DNA of 51,469 nt from a virus. Where the stretch lies: positions 1-51,469 of IMG/VR virus record IMGVR_UViG_3300005663_000061, one strand, 5' to 3'. The notes under the pieces are model-generated. The model saw nothing but the letters and a program-made list of their open reading frames with translations. It made no database searches and was not told the DNA's origin. The translations under genes and the position numbers were made by a program. Positions 28,896-39,048 of the stretch are shown piece by piece; position 1 is the stretch's first letter, and each line of letters opens with the position of its first letter.

Positions 28896-29282
28896 TTATA
28901 TCCCCCACAGAGACAGTTGATTCTGTCCCCACTGTCTATTTCTATCTGCCCCGCCTTGTCTTTCCTGGGGAGTTGACCAAATATCAACAGCACCAAACCT
29001 TCTAGGTGGTGCGCCGCCCATTGCCTGCTGTGCAGCAAGCCATGTGAACGGGTTGCGGACTGACGTGTATGAGCCTTCGGGGAGTTGTTCGCCTTCGCGC
29101 AACTGGCGTCTGCTTCCAAGCTGCCCACGAAGCGCCTCGTCTTCCTTCTCGCCGGCAATTCGTCTTGCCTGTTTGTTCTCCTGCTTTCCGGCATACCCGG
29201 ATCGGGGAGACATCATTTGCTCAAGCAGCATATCGTAGTAGCTAATACCCGGGCTAAATTGCTCGTAGTTGAGCCTAGCCAT
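28896..29282 (-). CDS. Hypothetical virion-block protein, 128 residues
   Basis: The product starts MARLNYEQFSPGISYYDMLL, has a basic charged middle (KQARRIAGEKEDEALRG) and a Trp/Gln C-terminus. TAATG links it to the upstream low-complexity gene and it ends three bases before the next start. No family was recognised. Confidence 0.5.
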   Translation of the reverse strand: MARLNYEQFSPGISYYDMLLEQMMSPRSGYAGKQENKQARRIAGEKEDEALRGQLGSRRQLREGEQLPEGSYTSVRNPFTWLAAQQAMGGAPPRRFGAVDIWSTPQERQGGADRNRQWGQNQLSLWGI

Positions 29283-29899
29283 TAACCGATCCCCCCGCCT
29301 CCACCACCCATACCAGTCTGAGCCTGGAGGAGCATTGCGAGATAGGGGTTCTGCTGTAACGCAGACTGCGTACCGGGCTGGAACCCGGCAGACGTACCGG
29401 AGCCGATGCCCCTTGGCGCACCGCGACCCTGTGACAACTCACCCATACCCCGAGCATACTGCTCCATCTGACCACGCTGTAGCTCACGCTCTGCAGCCTG
29501 TAGCTGCATCTGAAGCTGCCCAATCTCCATTGGATTGCCACCCATCATTTGCAGACGCATCAACTCCTGACGCATCTGGTCAATGCGCTGCTGTCCACCT
29601 GAACCCTGCTGCTGTCCACCCGGACCCTGCGGCTGGAACTGGAGCATCTGCATCGGGTTAGCACCACCAGCCGGTCCCTGCGGTTGTGGAGGACCACCCA
29701 TCTGTTGCCCGCCCTGTCTCGGTGGCGGCATCCCCGGCCCACCTTGACCGGGAGGCCCCTGCGGCCCACCGCCACCAGGCTGGCCCATCGGGCCACCACC
29801 CATTTGCGGGCCCATTGGCTGCCCACCCATTTGGGGGTTGTTGTAAGGACTTCCGCCGAACCGCCCGCCACCCCCACCATACATGTTGTCAAAAGGCAT
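29282..29899 (-). CDS. Gly/Pro/Gln-rich low-complexity protein, 205 residues
   Basis: It starts MPFDNMYGGGGGRFGG and continues with repeated GGP, QMGG and GPPGQGG words. A short helix (RIDQMRQELMRLQMM) follows and the protein ends in Gly. The composition resembles disordered virion proteins, and with its neighbours it forms a run of low-complexity genes next to the giant tail gene. Function is unknown. Confidence 0.5.
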   Translation of the reverse strand: MPFDNMYGGGGGRFGGSPYNNPQMGGQPMGPQMGGGPMGQPGGGGPQGPPGQGGPGMPPPRQGGQQMGGPPQPQGPAGGANPMQMLQFQPQGPGGQQQGSGGQQRIDQMRQELMRLQMMGGNPMEIGQLQMQLQAAERELQRGQMEQYARGMGELSQGRGAPRGIGSGTSAGFQPGTQSALQQNPYLAMLLQAQTGMGGGGGGIG

Positions 29900-29901
29900 C
29901 T

Positions 29902-32900
29902 TTAACTCCCTGTTGCTTCCAGTATCTTTCTCCCCTGCGGGATGTGACCAATAGAAAGCCCAGTTATCTTTACAATCGTCGGGGCTGCGCTAGAACCGTA
30001 TTCCGGTATGACATATAAACGAATCAGGACACCCTCTACCAGCTTGCGTATGCCCAGCTTGGTTTCACCCTCGGCGTCCGGTATCTGAGTAGTCGGGTAA
30101 TGCGTGACCGTATCATCCCCGGTAGACAAGTAGTGGTCGAGCGTGATGTCCTGAGCCGACTCAATGGACGTCACCCTGTGGAATCCCTCGGTACTCTTGA
30201 ACATATCGCCAACAGCGACCCTGACCTCTGGAACGTTCTCCCAATATGCGTATAGCGTTTTAGTGGCCCCAGGAGCCGTTGTGAACGTGATCGTCTTGGC
30301 GGACGAGGTATAGGCCGTCTGAAGCGTTGAATCAAGGTAGACGCGCGCCTGAGAGCCCAGACAGGGTAGTGTGAAGGTCTTGGTAGACCCGTCGCACTGC
30401 TGTTGAGTAGATCCCGAGCTGGGACCGGCTATCGTCGTACTCCATGCCGTGCCGCTGCCGATCAGGGCAGAGGCGGACATCGCGGCTGTGCCAACAGAAT
30501 CACCGCTAGAATGCCATGCGGAGTCCTCAAGGGACTTGACTTCTACAGCGAGGCGCGGACGATCAGAGCCGTCTCCTACGGTTGCGGCTGAGTACGTTCT
30601 GACAATTAGGCTGTGCAGGGATGTCTTCTGGCCCTCTGGCACAAGGTAGAACTCACCAGTCTCAATAGTTGTGTACCAGTAGTTAGAAAAATAATCCCCG
30701 CCAGTGATCATCTTGTTGGCAGCTAGAGATGAAGTAACAACCGCATCAGTATCAGAAGAGTTGGGATGATAAGAAACTATAACCCGCTGGTCTGACGAGT
30801 CGCTGATTGACACAAGGCTTTTGGGTTCTTCACCAAGGTTGTCACTATCGGATAACACCGGAAGTCCAATCTTGGTTACGGCACCGCTAGACAGACTGAT
30901 CAAGTACCCAACTGGATTAGACTCCGCCGCAAAGAAGAAGTACGCAATCAGGGAGTTCATGGCACGGGAGTAGTCAAGCGAAATTGGCTTGTCTTCTACA
31001 AAGTCGTCGAACTCTGTGATGTCAAACGATGCACCAACCTCAGATGCGCTGATCCCATCTGTCTTCCAAAGCAGCCCGTCAGAGGCTATGAAGTAACAGA
31101 AGTCATCCACCACTACTGGGTTGCTTAGGAACCTGATGTTCTCCTTGATTATGTCAAAGTCCCACGGGTCTAACACGTCACCACGCGGGACAACAGAGCT
31201 GATGTCATTAGTCTCAAACACTACGATGCGACCGTTGACCGGCCTTGAGTCTAAGAACGCCCCCTCGCCATTGGCATCACCAACACCAGACCCAACTCCC
31301 TCAAAGTCGTTGTACGTCTTGGGGGCGGTCCAGCGTATTCTGCGCGGGTGTAATGTCCAGTTTGGCGGGGTTTCATCGTAGTACTTGTATGTGAATCCTG
31401 GGGTTGTCGCGCTCTTTAGAGTAAGAGTAGAGTTCGAGAAGTTAAGCTCGACAACCCCAGTGGAGTAATCAATCTTTCCGCTCTCAAGGCCCATCCCGGT
31501 AATCGTCTCAACCCCCGTATCAAGAAGATCCGTAGTAATGTCACTTCCGTCATTGTCAAGAACGATGGTAATTGTAACGCTACCGGGAACAATTCCGTTG
31601 TGTATCTGCAATAACACAGGGAACACAAAGTCGGTTTCAGTTCCGTCCGCGCCGGGATTGGGAGTCTTGTACTCGTTAGTTACTTCAACCTCTTCATCGG
31701 GGTCAAGCTCCCGAGTACCAATCAGCACGGTATAGCCGTCAAGCACAGAGAACGTAGCTGACCTGTAGATGGGACTTATCGGAACGAACTTCTCGATGTC
31801 CCACCAGTAGTAGGAGTACCGATTCAACACAAGGTTACGGAAGTAGTCTGCTCCACCGTCATACAGGGTCCACATAAGAAACCCAGAGTCCTGCATGATA
31901 TTAGTCGGGGCCTTGGAGGAGCCGGAATCTCCATACTGGTAGATTGGCTCAGCCGCCCATGCCGCATCACCAGCATCGTCTACAAACTCTTCAGTCCAGT
32001 ACACGGCATCCTGGGAGTTACAAACAAATCTCTTGCCAATGGTGTCATACATGATCCAGTTGACATCCTCATCAGAAATTACCGGGATTGACACAGAAAC
32101 CCAAGTTCCAGTTGCGGTGGTTGAGTACCACACCGTTCCATCAGCCTCGACAACGGCCCACTTGTTGCTGCCGTTGAACGCCAACGATTTAATGTCAGAC
32201 GCACCAGTGATTGCCTTCTTGGTAAAGGTTGTTCCGTCACCGTAGTACACACCGTTGGCAACCGTGATTATGAACTGTCCACCAAAGTAGTCAACCTTGG
32301 ATGTCCTGTCACCATCTGTAATGTAAGTCTGCCCACTAATGGTGGTGTCATTGAACGTGCTGCCAGAATCATCCGTGTATCTGACCACAACTCGGTCATC
32401 CGAGTCCCGCCAATAAAGAGCAACCACCCTGCCGGGAGATGCTGAATTCCATGCAGCGGAACACCCCTCGTAGTCGGCAGCCGCCTTGGTATCATTAGCA
32501 GCCCAGGTATACGAATCATCAGGATACATATTCCACGTTAAACCGAATGTATCAGTAGAAAATGCAAATCCCGGCTCACCACCGGCACCAGAAAGATCCA
32601 CAACAGCAGCAAGGTAGGTAGACCCATAAGCCTTGATACTGTTGAATAGTGCCGAGTGGTCGTCGTCTCCGTTTATTGACACCGTTCCCTCGTCAACGGG
32701 CGCGGTGTGAAACGAAACCTTTTCCCATGAATTGTTTCCGGCAATGCCGTAAGACAGGGCAAAGAAGCCACGACCAATGTTGTCTATGCCACCGGCGTCC
32801 TCAAGGTGCGGAAATACCTGAAGATACGAAAATGTAGACGTTGCAAGGAGCGGCTGTCTGTCAAACTGTACACCTTGACCATCAAAGTTGGAATCAGTTA

Positions 32901-35226
32901 TTACCTCGCCGGAATACTTCCAGTCACCTTTCTGAAGAGCGGCAAAGAACGGACCACAGATGTCTTCCTCGTTTATGTTGTCGTTGTTCATCGGGCCACA
33001 GTAGATCAGTCCCGCGTCATACGCTTGGATGTTCAGCTTGTAGTCAGCAATGAACGGGTTGTGGTTGTAGTAGAACGTTGGCGGTAATCCCTGCGTAGAT
33101 GAAAGGGCTTCACCGTACAACGACATATGAGTGTTGTCTGTTACGTGATCAACAAGGTAATAGTCGGAATCAGAAGCGGTGGCCCTGATGAAAACCTTTT
33201 TCGGAACTGTCTCGTTCGCTGTCCCTGTTCCGACAGCGCCATCTGGAGTTGACGTACTGTAGATGTACAAGGTGCTAAACCCAAGGGCGTCAGAATCCCC
33301 ATAGTCCCACTCGTTTACGGCAAGAGAATCAACCGTTCCCTCGGTGTACGTGAACCCGTCAACCTCAACAATGGGCGGGGCCGAGATAGACGGATCAGAT
33401 CCGTCAGTAAGTGTTACATACCACTCGTCAGACGTGCCCCCCTCGGTCCACTTGTACTTGCTTGCGTAAAGATTGAACTCATAGTTGGCAACAATCTCTA
33501 GCTGGATGGTGTCGGGATCTCCATCGTCAGAACGGACATAGATTGTATTTGGAGTAGAATCAGGTCCGTGATTACCAAAGCCCCACTCCTTGTCATTCAA
33601 GCTGCTGACTGTTCCTTTTGTAATAGAATCAGCATCTCCAGTGTATGACCCACCAACCGCAACATATTTTGGTAAGGTAAAAGCACTACCAAGAACAGAC
33701 CCGCCTTGCTGTGCAAGAAAATACTCATTAGTCCCACCAGCAGACGCCGACCAACTATAGCTTGAGCTTGCATAGTAGTGGTTACCGATAATCTCTATCT
33801 TGCGGCCAGTAAGAGATGGGTTGCCGTCTGGTGTTAAAACATAAATCGTATCATACCCAAGGTTGTCTAAGGTCGCATCACCATATCCCCAATATCCTCC
33901 ATGTGGACTAAAAAGTGCAAGCTGCTCTATACTAGCCTTGTTTTGTCTTTTCTCTTCTGCATACAAATATGTGGGGAAACGACTTAGCCCAAGCGCACCG
34001 CTAGATGCCTTGAGATAATATACATCATCTCCGACGGAAGACTGATGCCATGTAAAAATTCCAGCCTGAGTAATGTCCTTGTAGTACCCGACATTAACAG
34101 CACCGTATCCAGCGGTTATGAAAGATTTCCCTGTCGCCACCATCGCACCATCAGGATCACCAGCGTTGCCCCTGTAGTAGACAGTGTCAAAACCAAGGCT
34201 GTCGCTAGATGCGTCTCCGATCCCCCACTCACGGTTTGCAAGAGAGGAAACCGCACCAATAGATATACTATTGGTAGTTGTGAGACTATGGAATGAATTT
34301 CTTATACGCCTTTGATTAAGAGACCATTCTGGAGCATAACTACGGGTTTGAATTCTCATGTATGAAGGAACAGAGGACTCTTGACTTTGGTAGTCAGGAA
34401 CAAATATTGGAACCGTATTGTCTCTCTCGGTAACATAATACTCGTTTGTGCCGTCAATGCTGACGGTCCAATAATGATTAGCGCCAGAAATGTTTATTGA
34501 ATTTGTAAGCGTTGTCCACCCACTACGATCCCCGGATGAGTCTGATGGATCTCCACGCACGTACAAGGCCGTAAAACCAAGAGAGTCTTCATCGCCCCAC
34601 GCGGCAGTATCAGCAATGTCAAGGGAGCCAACTGTTCCCTGGTAAAGAGATACCCTGTCAGAGTTAGCCATGTAGATGCCAAGCAAGGGAACCTCGGCAC
34701 CAGCCAGTGTCGTCATGTAATACTCGTCTGAATCATTTGGGGAAACCGTCCACAGATAAGGAGATCCAGAATATGATGTCCCACTGTTCGCAACCTTTAG
34801 CACCGCCCCGCGATACGACTTCTCTAAGAACTTTGTGCCGCTTCCTGTAGCCTCTGGGCTGCCGGCTGTTAGGGAAATAAAACCATCATCGTGAGTGTCG
34901 CTGAGAATCCCCGGAATGCCGTTGTTAGCCCCATATGGGATATAGGTTGTGAAGTATGTAACCTGATCAGACCCGTAGAGGCCGTTGACAGAATTGATTG
35001 CGTCTCGGATAACGCTTGTCCCTGGCAGAGTCAGGTTGCCCGACATACCAAGCACAAAGTCTGGAGTTTTAACCCAGTCGGGACGTAGCGTTATAGAGGT
35101 ATCAGACCGCGCTGGGATGGCGTTCTCTATGTTAACCATACCGGGGGGCGTTACCTCTCTAGGATGCCTCCTGGCTATGATAGAAGCCTTGTCAAGCGGT
35201 ATGTAGTGGTACTGGACCTTAGACAT
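29902..35226 (-). CDS. Giant tail protein (1774 residues), T7 gp12-like N-terminus and tandem beta modules
   Basis: The N-terminus (VTPPGMVNIENAIPARSDTS) resembles tail tubular protein B of podoviruses. From about residue 100 to 700 a module of about 100 residues recurs, marked by NEYYVT- or EYF-type strands near 165, 262, 400, 500, 600 and 690, each tied to a WGxGD...LGFxTxYVRxxDGDP segment. From about 850 on, the protein contains propeller-like and sandwich-like beta sequence. T7 gp12 is about 790 residues, so this is more than twice as long. It probably forms the tail nozzle with decoration. Confidence 0.6.
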   Translation of the reverse strand: MSKVQYHYIPLDKASIIARRHPREVTPPGMVNIENAIPARSDTSITLRPDWVKTPDFVLGMSGNLTLPGTSVIRDAINSVNGLYGSDQVTYFTTYIPYGANNGIPGILSDTHDDGFISLTAGSPEATGSGTKFLEKSYRGAVLKVANSGTSYSGSPYLWTVSPNDSDEYYMTTLAGAEVPLLGIYMANSDRVSLYQGTVGSLDIADTAAWGDEDSLGFTALYVRGDPSDSSGDRSGWTTLTNSINISGANHYWTVSIDGTNEYYVTERDNTVPIFVPDYQSQESSVPSYMRIQTRSYAPEWSLNQRRIRNSFHSLTTTNSISIGAVSSLANREWGIGDASSDSLGFDTVYYRGNAGDPDGAMVATGKSFITAGYGAVNVGYYKDITQAGIFTWHQSSVGDDVYYLKASSGALGLSRFPTYLYAEEKRQNKASIEQLALFSPHGGYWGYGDATLDNLGYDTIYVLTPDGNPSLTGRKIEIIGNHYYASSSYSWSASAGGTNEYFLAQQGGSVLGSAFTLPKYVAVGGSYTGDADSITKGTVSSLNDKEWGFGNHGPDSTPNTIYVRSDDGDPDTIQLEIVANYEFNLYASKYKWTEGGTSDEWYVTLTDGSDPSISAPPIVEVDGFTYTEGTVDSLAVNEWDYGDSDALGFSTLYIYSTSTPDGAVGTGTANETVPKKVFIRATASDSDYYLVDHVTDNTHMSLYGEALSSTQGLPPTFYYNHNPFIADYKLNIQAYDAGLIYCGPMNNDNINEEDICGPFFAALQKGDWKYSGEVITDSNFDGQGVQFDRQPLLATSTFSYLQVFPHLEDAGGIDNIGRGFFALSYGIAGNNSWEKVSFHTAPVDEGTVSINGDDDHSALFNSIKAYGSTYLAAVVDLSGAGGEPGFAFSTDTFGLTWNMYPDDSYTWAANDTKAAADYEGCSAAWNSASPGRVVALYWRDSDDRVVVRYTDDSGSTFNDTTISGQTYITDGDRTSKVDYFGGQFIITVANGVYYGDGTTFTKKAITGASDIKSLAFNGSNKWAVVEADGTVWYSTTATGTWVSVSIPVISDEDVNWIMYDTIGKRFVCNSQDAVYWTEEFVDDAGDAAWAAEPIYQYGDSGSSKAPTNIMQDSGFLMWTLYDGGADYFRNLVLNRYSYYWWDIEKFVPISPIYRSATFSVLDGYTVLIGTRELDPDEEVEVTNEYKTPNPGADGTETDFVFPVLLQIHNGIVPGSVTITIVLDNDGSDITTDLLDTGVETITGMGLESGKIDYSTGVVELNFSNSTLTLKSATTPGFTYKYYDETPPNWTLHPRRIRWTAPKTYNDFEGVGSGVGDANGEGAFLDSRPVNGRIVVFETNDISSVVPRGDVLDPWDFDIIKENIRFLSNPVVVDDFCYFIASDGLLWKTDGISASEVGASFDITEFDDFVEDKPISLDYSRAMNSLIAYFFFAAESNPVGYLISLSSGAVTKIGLPVLSDSDNLGEEPKSLVSISDSSDQRVIVSYHPNSSDTDAVVTSSLAANKMITGGDYFSNYWYTTIETGEFYLVPEGQKTSLHSLIVRTYSAATVGDGSDRPRLAVEVKSLEDSAWHSSGDSVGTAAMSASALIGSGTAWSTTIAGPSSGSTQQQCDGSTKTFTLPCLGSQARVYLDSTLQTAYTSSAKTITFTTAPGATKTLYAYWENVPEVRVAVGDMFKSTEGFHRVTSIESAQDITLDHYLSTGDDTVTHYPTTQIPDAEGETKLGIRKLVEGVLIRLYVIPEYGSSAAPTIVKITGLSIGHIPQGRKILEATGS

Positions 35227-35893
35227 CCTGTAACGCTCTCCCTATGACTGATCCGGGGCTGGTGATGATGTAGGACGGGTGGTGTGTAACCGCCATTGCG
35301 TCACGGTCGTTCTCTTTAGAAAATGAAAGCCACTCTTTTGCAACACCAAGATCACCAAGCATGCGCCAACCACGAGACGTTGCACGACTCACAATGGAAT
35401 CGTCCCACGCCTCCGGGATCACAGTAGAAGTTGCAGTTGGAGATGTAACTAATTCTGTTGGCTTCTTGTTATAGTAAACGTTGATGGTATATGTCCCGGC
35501 CGGGGTTGGCCACAAAGTTAGGTTGAATCTATTGTTAGCACCAACTCCATCTATAAACCAATAAATCGGAGTACCGCTGCTTGAGCTTCCCTGAGTAAAC
35601 TTGCGATACTGGTCCTCGTTCATCGGATACATCTTATGATTATTTGTATCGTCCTCAAGATCATTTATTCTTGATACATCAGAGGCCGACAACTCATAAG
35701 ACGTAGTCCCACTAGACGTAGTTATCGTAATTGGTGTGGCGCTAAGCTGATCAAATTTAACTTTCGACGCAACCTGAAGGTAAGACTGGTTGACATAACG
35801 CAGTATGCGGATGTCAGAGATCGTCTCCGTGGTCTCACCACCAAGACAGTCCCGCACCATGTCAACCATGTCAGAGGCCGTTAGTCTAGCCAT
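35219..35893 (-). CDS. Tail/head-tail adaptor protein (gp11-like), 224 residues
   Basis: The sequence DIRILRYVNQSYLQVASKV, then TITTSSGTTSYELSASD, and LWPTPAGTYTINVYYNKKP, then IPEAWDDSIVSRAT is the pattern of the phage adaptor/tail tubular A group. These form the ring between portal and nozzle. Its neighbour is the gp12-like giant, the usual partner. GGAG lies upstream, and the stop overlaps the giant gene start. Confidence 0.65.
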   Translation of the reverse strand: MARLTASDMVDMVRDCLGGETTETISDIRILRYVNQSYLQVASKVKFDQLSATPITITTSSGTTSYELSASDVSRINDLEDDTNNHKMYPMNEDQYRKFTQGSSSSGTPIYWFIDGVGANNRFNLTLWPTPAGTYTINVYYNKKPTELVTSPTATSTVIPEAWDDSIVSRATSRGWRMLGDLGVAKEWLSFSKENDRDAMAVTHHPSYIITSPGSVIGRALQDV

Positions 35894-36697
35894 CTATATC
35901 TCCTGTGCCCATGTTTCGACAGGCTCGTCAATCGGTGATTCGTCGGTGCGGCCAAACCGCTCAGACTTGCTGAGGATGCGCTCGCGACAGCCGGAACAGA
36001 CCTTGCGGCTGGTTATCAGTTGTTGGTCTGATTGGTTAGAAACCAGAGATCCACTTGTACGAACAAAGTTCTCCGGTTCGCCAGTGGCTGTGCTTGACTC
36101 AATTTGCATCTCGTCAATCCACCATTTTCCAGCATTGGCAACTTGTACATACCAGTAAAACTTACGCTGAGATCCGCTAATTCCATAACCGTCGAGCGTA
36201 ACCGCCGACTCCGTAAACCATGCGCGAGATGTGCCGCTGGTTGTCAACGTCCTGATGGCCTGTTTGCTGGTTCCGTCACTGTTACAAATGCCAAGGATTA
36301 CAGTCATTGACGGTGAAGAGTTTTGTTCGTGAGGGCCAACCTGAACAGAAAATGTGACCTGAGACGATGTACTGAACTTGGGAGAAATGGTCTCTGTTCT
36401 CATCGTCCCGTTGCCGCTCCACGTTTGTACTCCGTTGACGTAACTCAAGTCATTGTCACCGTCGAGTGAGAGCCGCACGTTGTCACACCTGTTTCCATAC
36501 GAGACATTACCCTCGTCGGCGGCGTCGTCCACGACCCAGTACGTTCCTTCATATGAGGAATAATTAAGAAAGTTCTCTGCCCTCTTCTCAAGGAACTCCA
36601 CCTGTGTACGCACCAGATCGGAGCGGTGGTACTTGTCTCCGCATACGTCGCAACGGTCAAGCTGCCATGCGTTGGCTGGGGGTTTGTTACGATACAT
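35894..36697 (-). CDS. Zinc ribbon split by an inserted beta-sandwich (267 residues)
   Basis: The N-terminus WQLDRCDVCGDKYHRSDL and the C-terminus KVCSGCRERILSKSE together make the ribbon seen in short phage proteins (CDxCGxxxxxSDL...VCxxC). Between them lie about 170 residues with beta-rich lectin- or CBM-like character (DGDNDLSYVNGV, QRKFYWYVQVANAGKWWID). An outer-surface carbohydrate-binding domain seems to have been inserted into a small virion ribbon protein. This is inferred by eye. Confidence 0.55.
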   Translation of the reverse strand: MYRNKPPANAWQLDRCDVCGDKYHRSDLVRTQVEFLEKRAENFLNYSSYEGTYWVVDDAADEGNVSYGNRCDNVRLSLDGDNDLSYVNGVQTWSGNGTMRTETISPKFSTSSQVTFSVQVGPHEQNSSPSMTVILGICNSDGTSKQAIRTLTTSGTSRAWFTESAVTLDGYGISGSQRKFYWYVQVANAGKWWIDEMQIESSTATGEPENFVRTSGSLVSNQSDQQLITSRKVCSGCRERILSKSERFGRTDESPIDEPVETWAQEI

Positions 36698-36711
36698 CCA
36701 GACTCCAGATT

Positions 36712-38625
36712 CTAAGCACCAACATTAGGCCACGCATCAGATAAAGAACCAATCCATACGTTTGCAACCCTGACAAAAGAGGTTGAATTATTCAACCCAC
36801 CCCAAAATACATACGCCGTAGATGGCTTGGTCCAACTGGAAGTAAGAGCAAGCGTTTTGAAGCCCCCGGCACTTGCATTCCAAATAACTCTGTACTGAGC
36901 AATGAGTTCATCATCACCCGGCTTGTACTCAAACTGGAAGTGCCCCCACTGTTGCGGAAGAATGTCTTGTGACAAGTCAACCTGATTCTCGGTTGGCCAG
37001 TCGTCAACCTCCTGTGTTGACCACCGCTGATAGAAATCATTGTCGTCTTCGCGGAACAAGGCCATTACATTATGATCAGGAAGCCCCGGACTGGAACCAT
37101 CTGCATCTTCGTCACCAGCTAGACCAATATAAAAGTCCTCATTTGTGCCAGGACTCGGGAAGTAGCCGACAACCTCAACGCGAATCCCAGATGAGATGTC
37201 ATACTTGGAAGAACTTCTCCAATTATGGACGTGATTACCTGTTACAGTAGCAGTCTCTACCATTTTAGTAAGCCCGGTTGGCACACTGTTCACCTGAACA
37301 ATAGCCCTGACCGTAGACGTGTCTCCTGAATACATTGGAGTTACAGTTGGAGGTTGTCCAATAGTATCATTTTCCCAATTTATTGTATCCGGTAATTCAG
37401 CAGCCCCGGCCTTGCCAAGCTCGGTTTTTGATCCAATCGTGTCAATTTCATAATGAAAATCTATTTCTATCAATCCGGCGTCGTCATCATAGTCATCCGT
37501 TCCACCTGTGCTGGTGGCATCTCGGAACAGCCGACAAATCAACATAGAGCTAATCGTATGACCAGCCCCGACAATACCAGAAAAGTATGTTTTGTAATGC
37601 TTGTTAACAGTCAGTATCTCACTGGCCCCGCCGCTTTGTTCGTCTGCATAGACCAATGTCGTAGTGTCAAAGACTCCATTTATACTTGCCCACGTATATT
37701 CAAATCCCCAGCTTACATCAGTACCAGCCCCGACGGCGGTGTCGGCAGAAACCCAGTGAACGTGCGGCGTAATATTAGATCCCTCTTTCCAGCTATGCGG
37801 CATCTGAATAACAAGGTAAACCTGCTGTTCAGTGTTTGGATCAAACCAATATGCGAAAACACCAGTAGACCCGGAACCATCATCTCTGAATTGGGCAAAG
37901 TCCGGGGCACCAGCGGGACCAACCCTGAGTGCGGTTATAGGAACCCGAAGATCGTCAAAAACGGTGGCCGTACCGTTGAACTTTAATGTACCATCAGACT
38001 CGAACTCAGCATAGTTGGTTGTGCCACCATCACCAAAGTCTGATGCCCCGGCAGACACAGCCCCAACTGTTATTTTTCTTGCGGAACCGGCATCCCAATC
38101 ACCAGTCAAGGCACGAGTGCCATCCTTGTCAAGGTAACGAGTGTGGTCATCATCCCCCAAGCCGTCCTGCCCACCATGATCATGCTTGTGAAGAGTACTG
38201 GCCCCGGAGTCGGTTAGGTCTGTCCACTCGGTTCCAGTAAAGTTATCGGAAGCCAGATAGTATGTCCCCGTCTGAGAATCAAGAAGGTCTGCGTTAAGGT
38301 TCGACACCTTGGTAGTCGAAGCCACCGTCAGCGGAGCCGTACCAGTACTCACGTCAGACTGGAGCGTCTTAGCCCTGATCTTCTGACTACCGGCATTCCA
38401 GTCTGCTGTGAGCTTGGTGGTTCCATCGCGCTTCAGGAAGTTTGCAAAAGAGAATCCCCCACCGCTAGATCCCGATGTGTCATCACCACCCACAATCTTG
38501 TTGAACTCAGACTTGAACAGAACTCCGTCAAAGAACCTCGTCCACTCCCTAGAAGTAAGCTCCCCCACATTCTTGAGCATTGCAAGAAGAGACTTCTTAG
38601 ACGGTGCGCGAAGGAAGTCAGTCAC
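36712..38625 (-). CDS. Tail fibre-like protein (637 residues), GTG start
   Basis: GTG 38623-38625 overlaps the previous TAG. After a helical anchor (KKSLLAMLKNVGELTSRE) there are two copies of DGTxxLTxDWxAGSxKI, the common fibre repeat, and TLHKHDHGGQDGLGDDDH, an HxH segment like metal-binding fibre shafts. The rest is beta-rich and acidic, ending VANVWIGSLSDAWPNVGA. It is likely a trimeric receptor-binding fibre. Confidence 0.65.
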   Translation of the reverse strand: MTDFLRAPSKKSLLAMLKNVGELTSREWTRFFDGVLFKSEFNKIVGGDDTSGSSGGGFSFANFLKRDGTTKLTADWNAGSQKIRAKTLQSDVSTGTAPLTVASTTKVSNLNADLLDSQTGTYYLASDNFTGTEWTDLTDSGASTLHKHDHGGQDGLGDDDHTRYLDKDGTRALTGDWDAGSARKITVGAVSAGASDFGDGGTTNYAEFESDGTLKFNGTATVFDDLRVPITALRVGPAGAPDFAQFRDDGSGSTGVFAYWFDPNTEQQVYLVIQMPHSWKEGSNITPHVHWVSADTAVGAGTDVSWGFEYTWASINGVFDTTTLVYADEQSGGASEILTVNKHYKTYFSGIVGAGHTISSMLICRLFRDATSTGGTDDYDDDAGLIEIDFHYEIDTIGSKTELGKAGAAELPDTINWENDTIGQPPTVTPMYSGDTSTVRAIVQVNSVPTGLTKMVETATVTGNHVHNWRSSSKYDISSGIRVEVVGYFPSPGTNEDFYIGLAGDEDADGSSPGLPDHNVMALFREDDNDFYQRWSTQEVDDWPTENQVDLSQDILPQQWGHFQFEYKPGDDELIAQYRVIWNASAGGFKTLALTSSWTKPSTAYVFWGGLNNSTSFVRVANVWIGSLSDAWPNVGA

Positions 38626-38912
38626 TAGTTAATATCCCTGATCATCTGCTTGATCTCGTCCACGTCTTTACCTATCTGCTTAACCTGTTCTTTGGTAACC
38701 GCAACATCCTGCCTGATTACGCTCTGCTCCATGCGGAAATCATTGTATTGATTCGCATGTTTCTCCTCTGTGCTAAGTGTGTGCTTGTTGATCTGCTCAG
38801 CAGACACACCAGCAGCAATTTTTTGTATCCCAAAGAGGCCACTGGCAATAGCGCCTATGAGAACAAAAACTGCTATAAGCTCCTTAATCCCGATGCTGCG
38901 ATTAAAAGTCAT
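38625..38912 (-). CDS. Membrane-anchored coiled-coil protein (95 residues)
   Basis: One transmembrane helix (LIAVFVLIGAIASGLFGI) is followed by a coiled coil (KEQVKQIGKDVDEIKQM). GGAGGGGC is the ribosome site. It resembles XhlA-type holin-associated or superinfection-related phage proteins. Lying among fibre genes, it may be a second lysis or membrane factor. Confidence 0.55.
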   Translation of the reverse strand: MTFNRSIGIKELIAVFVLIGAIASGLFGIQKIAAGVSAEQINKHTLSTEEKHANQYNDFRMEQSVIRQDVAVTKEQVKQIGKDVDEIKQMIRDIN

Positions 38913-38927
38913 TGCCCCTCCAAGAAC

Positions 38928-39044
38928 TCAGAGTTGGTTAATAAAAAGAGCGGCCAGGGCAAGCCATGCTATGATTGCTGCGGCAAATACGCCGTTACTC
39001 ACATTCCAACTCTTGTTTAATCTATCGCGCCGAATACCCTTCAT
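38928..39044 (-). CDS. 38-residue membrane peptide
   Basis: The frame reads MKGIRRDRLNKSWNVSNG, then FAAAIIAWLALAALFINQL. A basic start and one hydrophobic helix suggest an N-in membrane peptide. It starts five bases after the previous stop, and the ribosome site is weak. With the 38625-38912 gene it forms a membrane-protein pair. Confidence 0.45.
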   Translation of the reverse strand: MKGIRRDRLNKSWNVSNGVFAAAIIAWLALAALFINQL

Positions 39045-39048
39045 TCTA

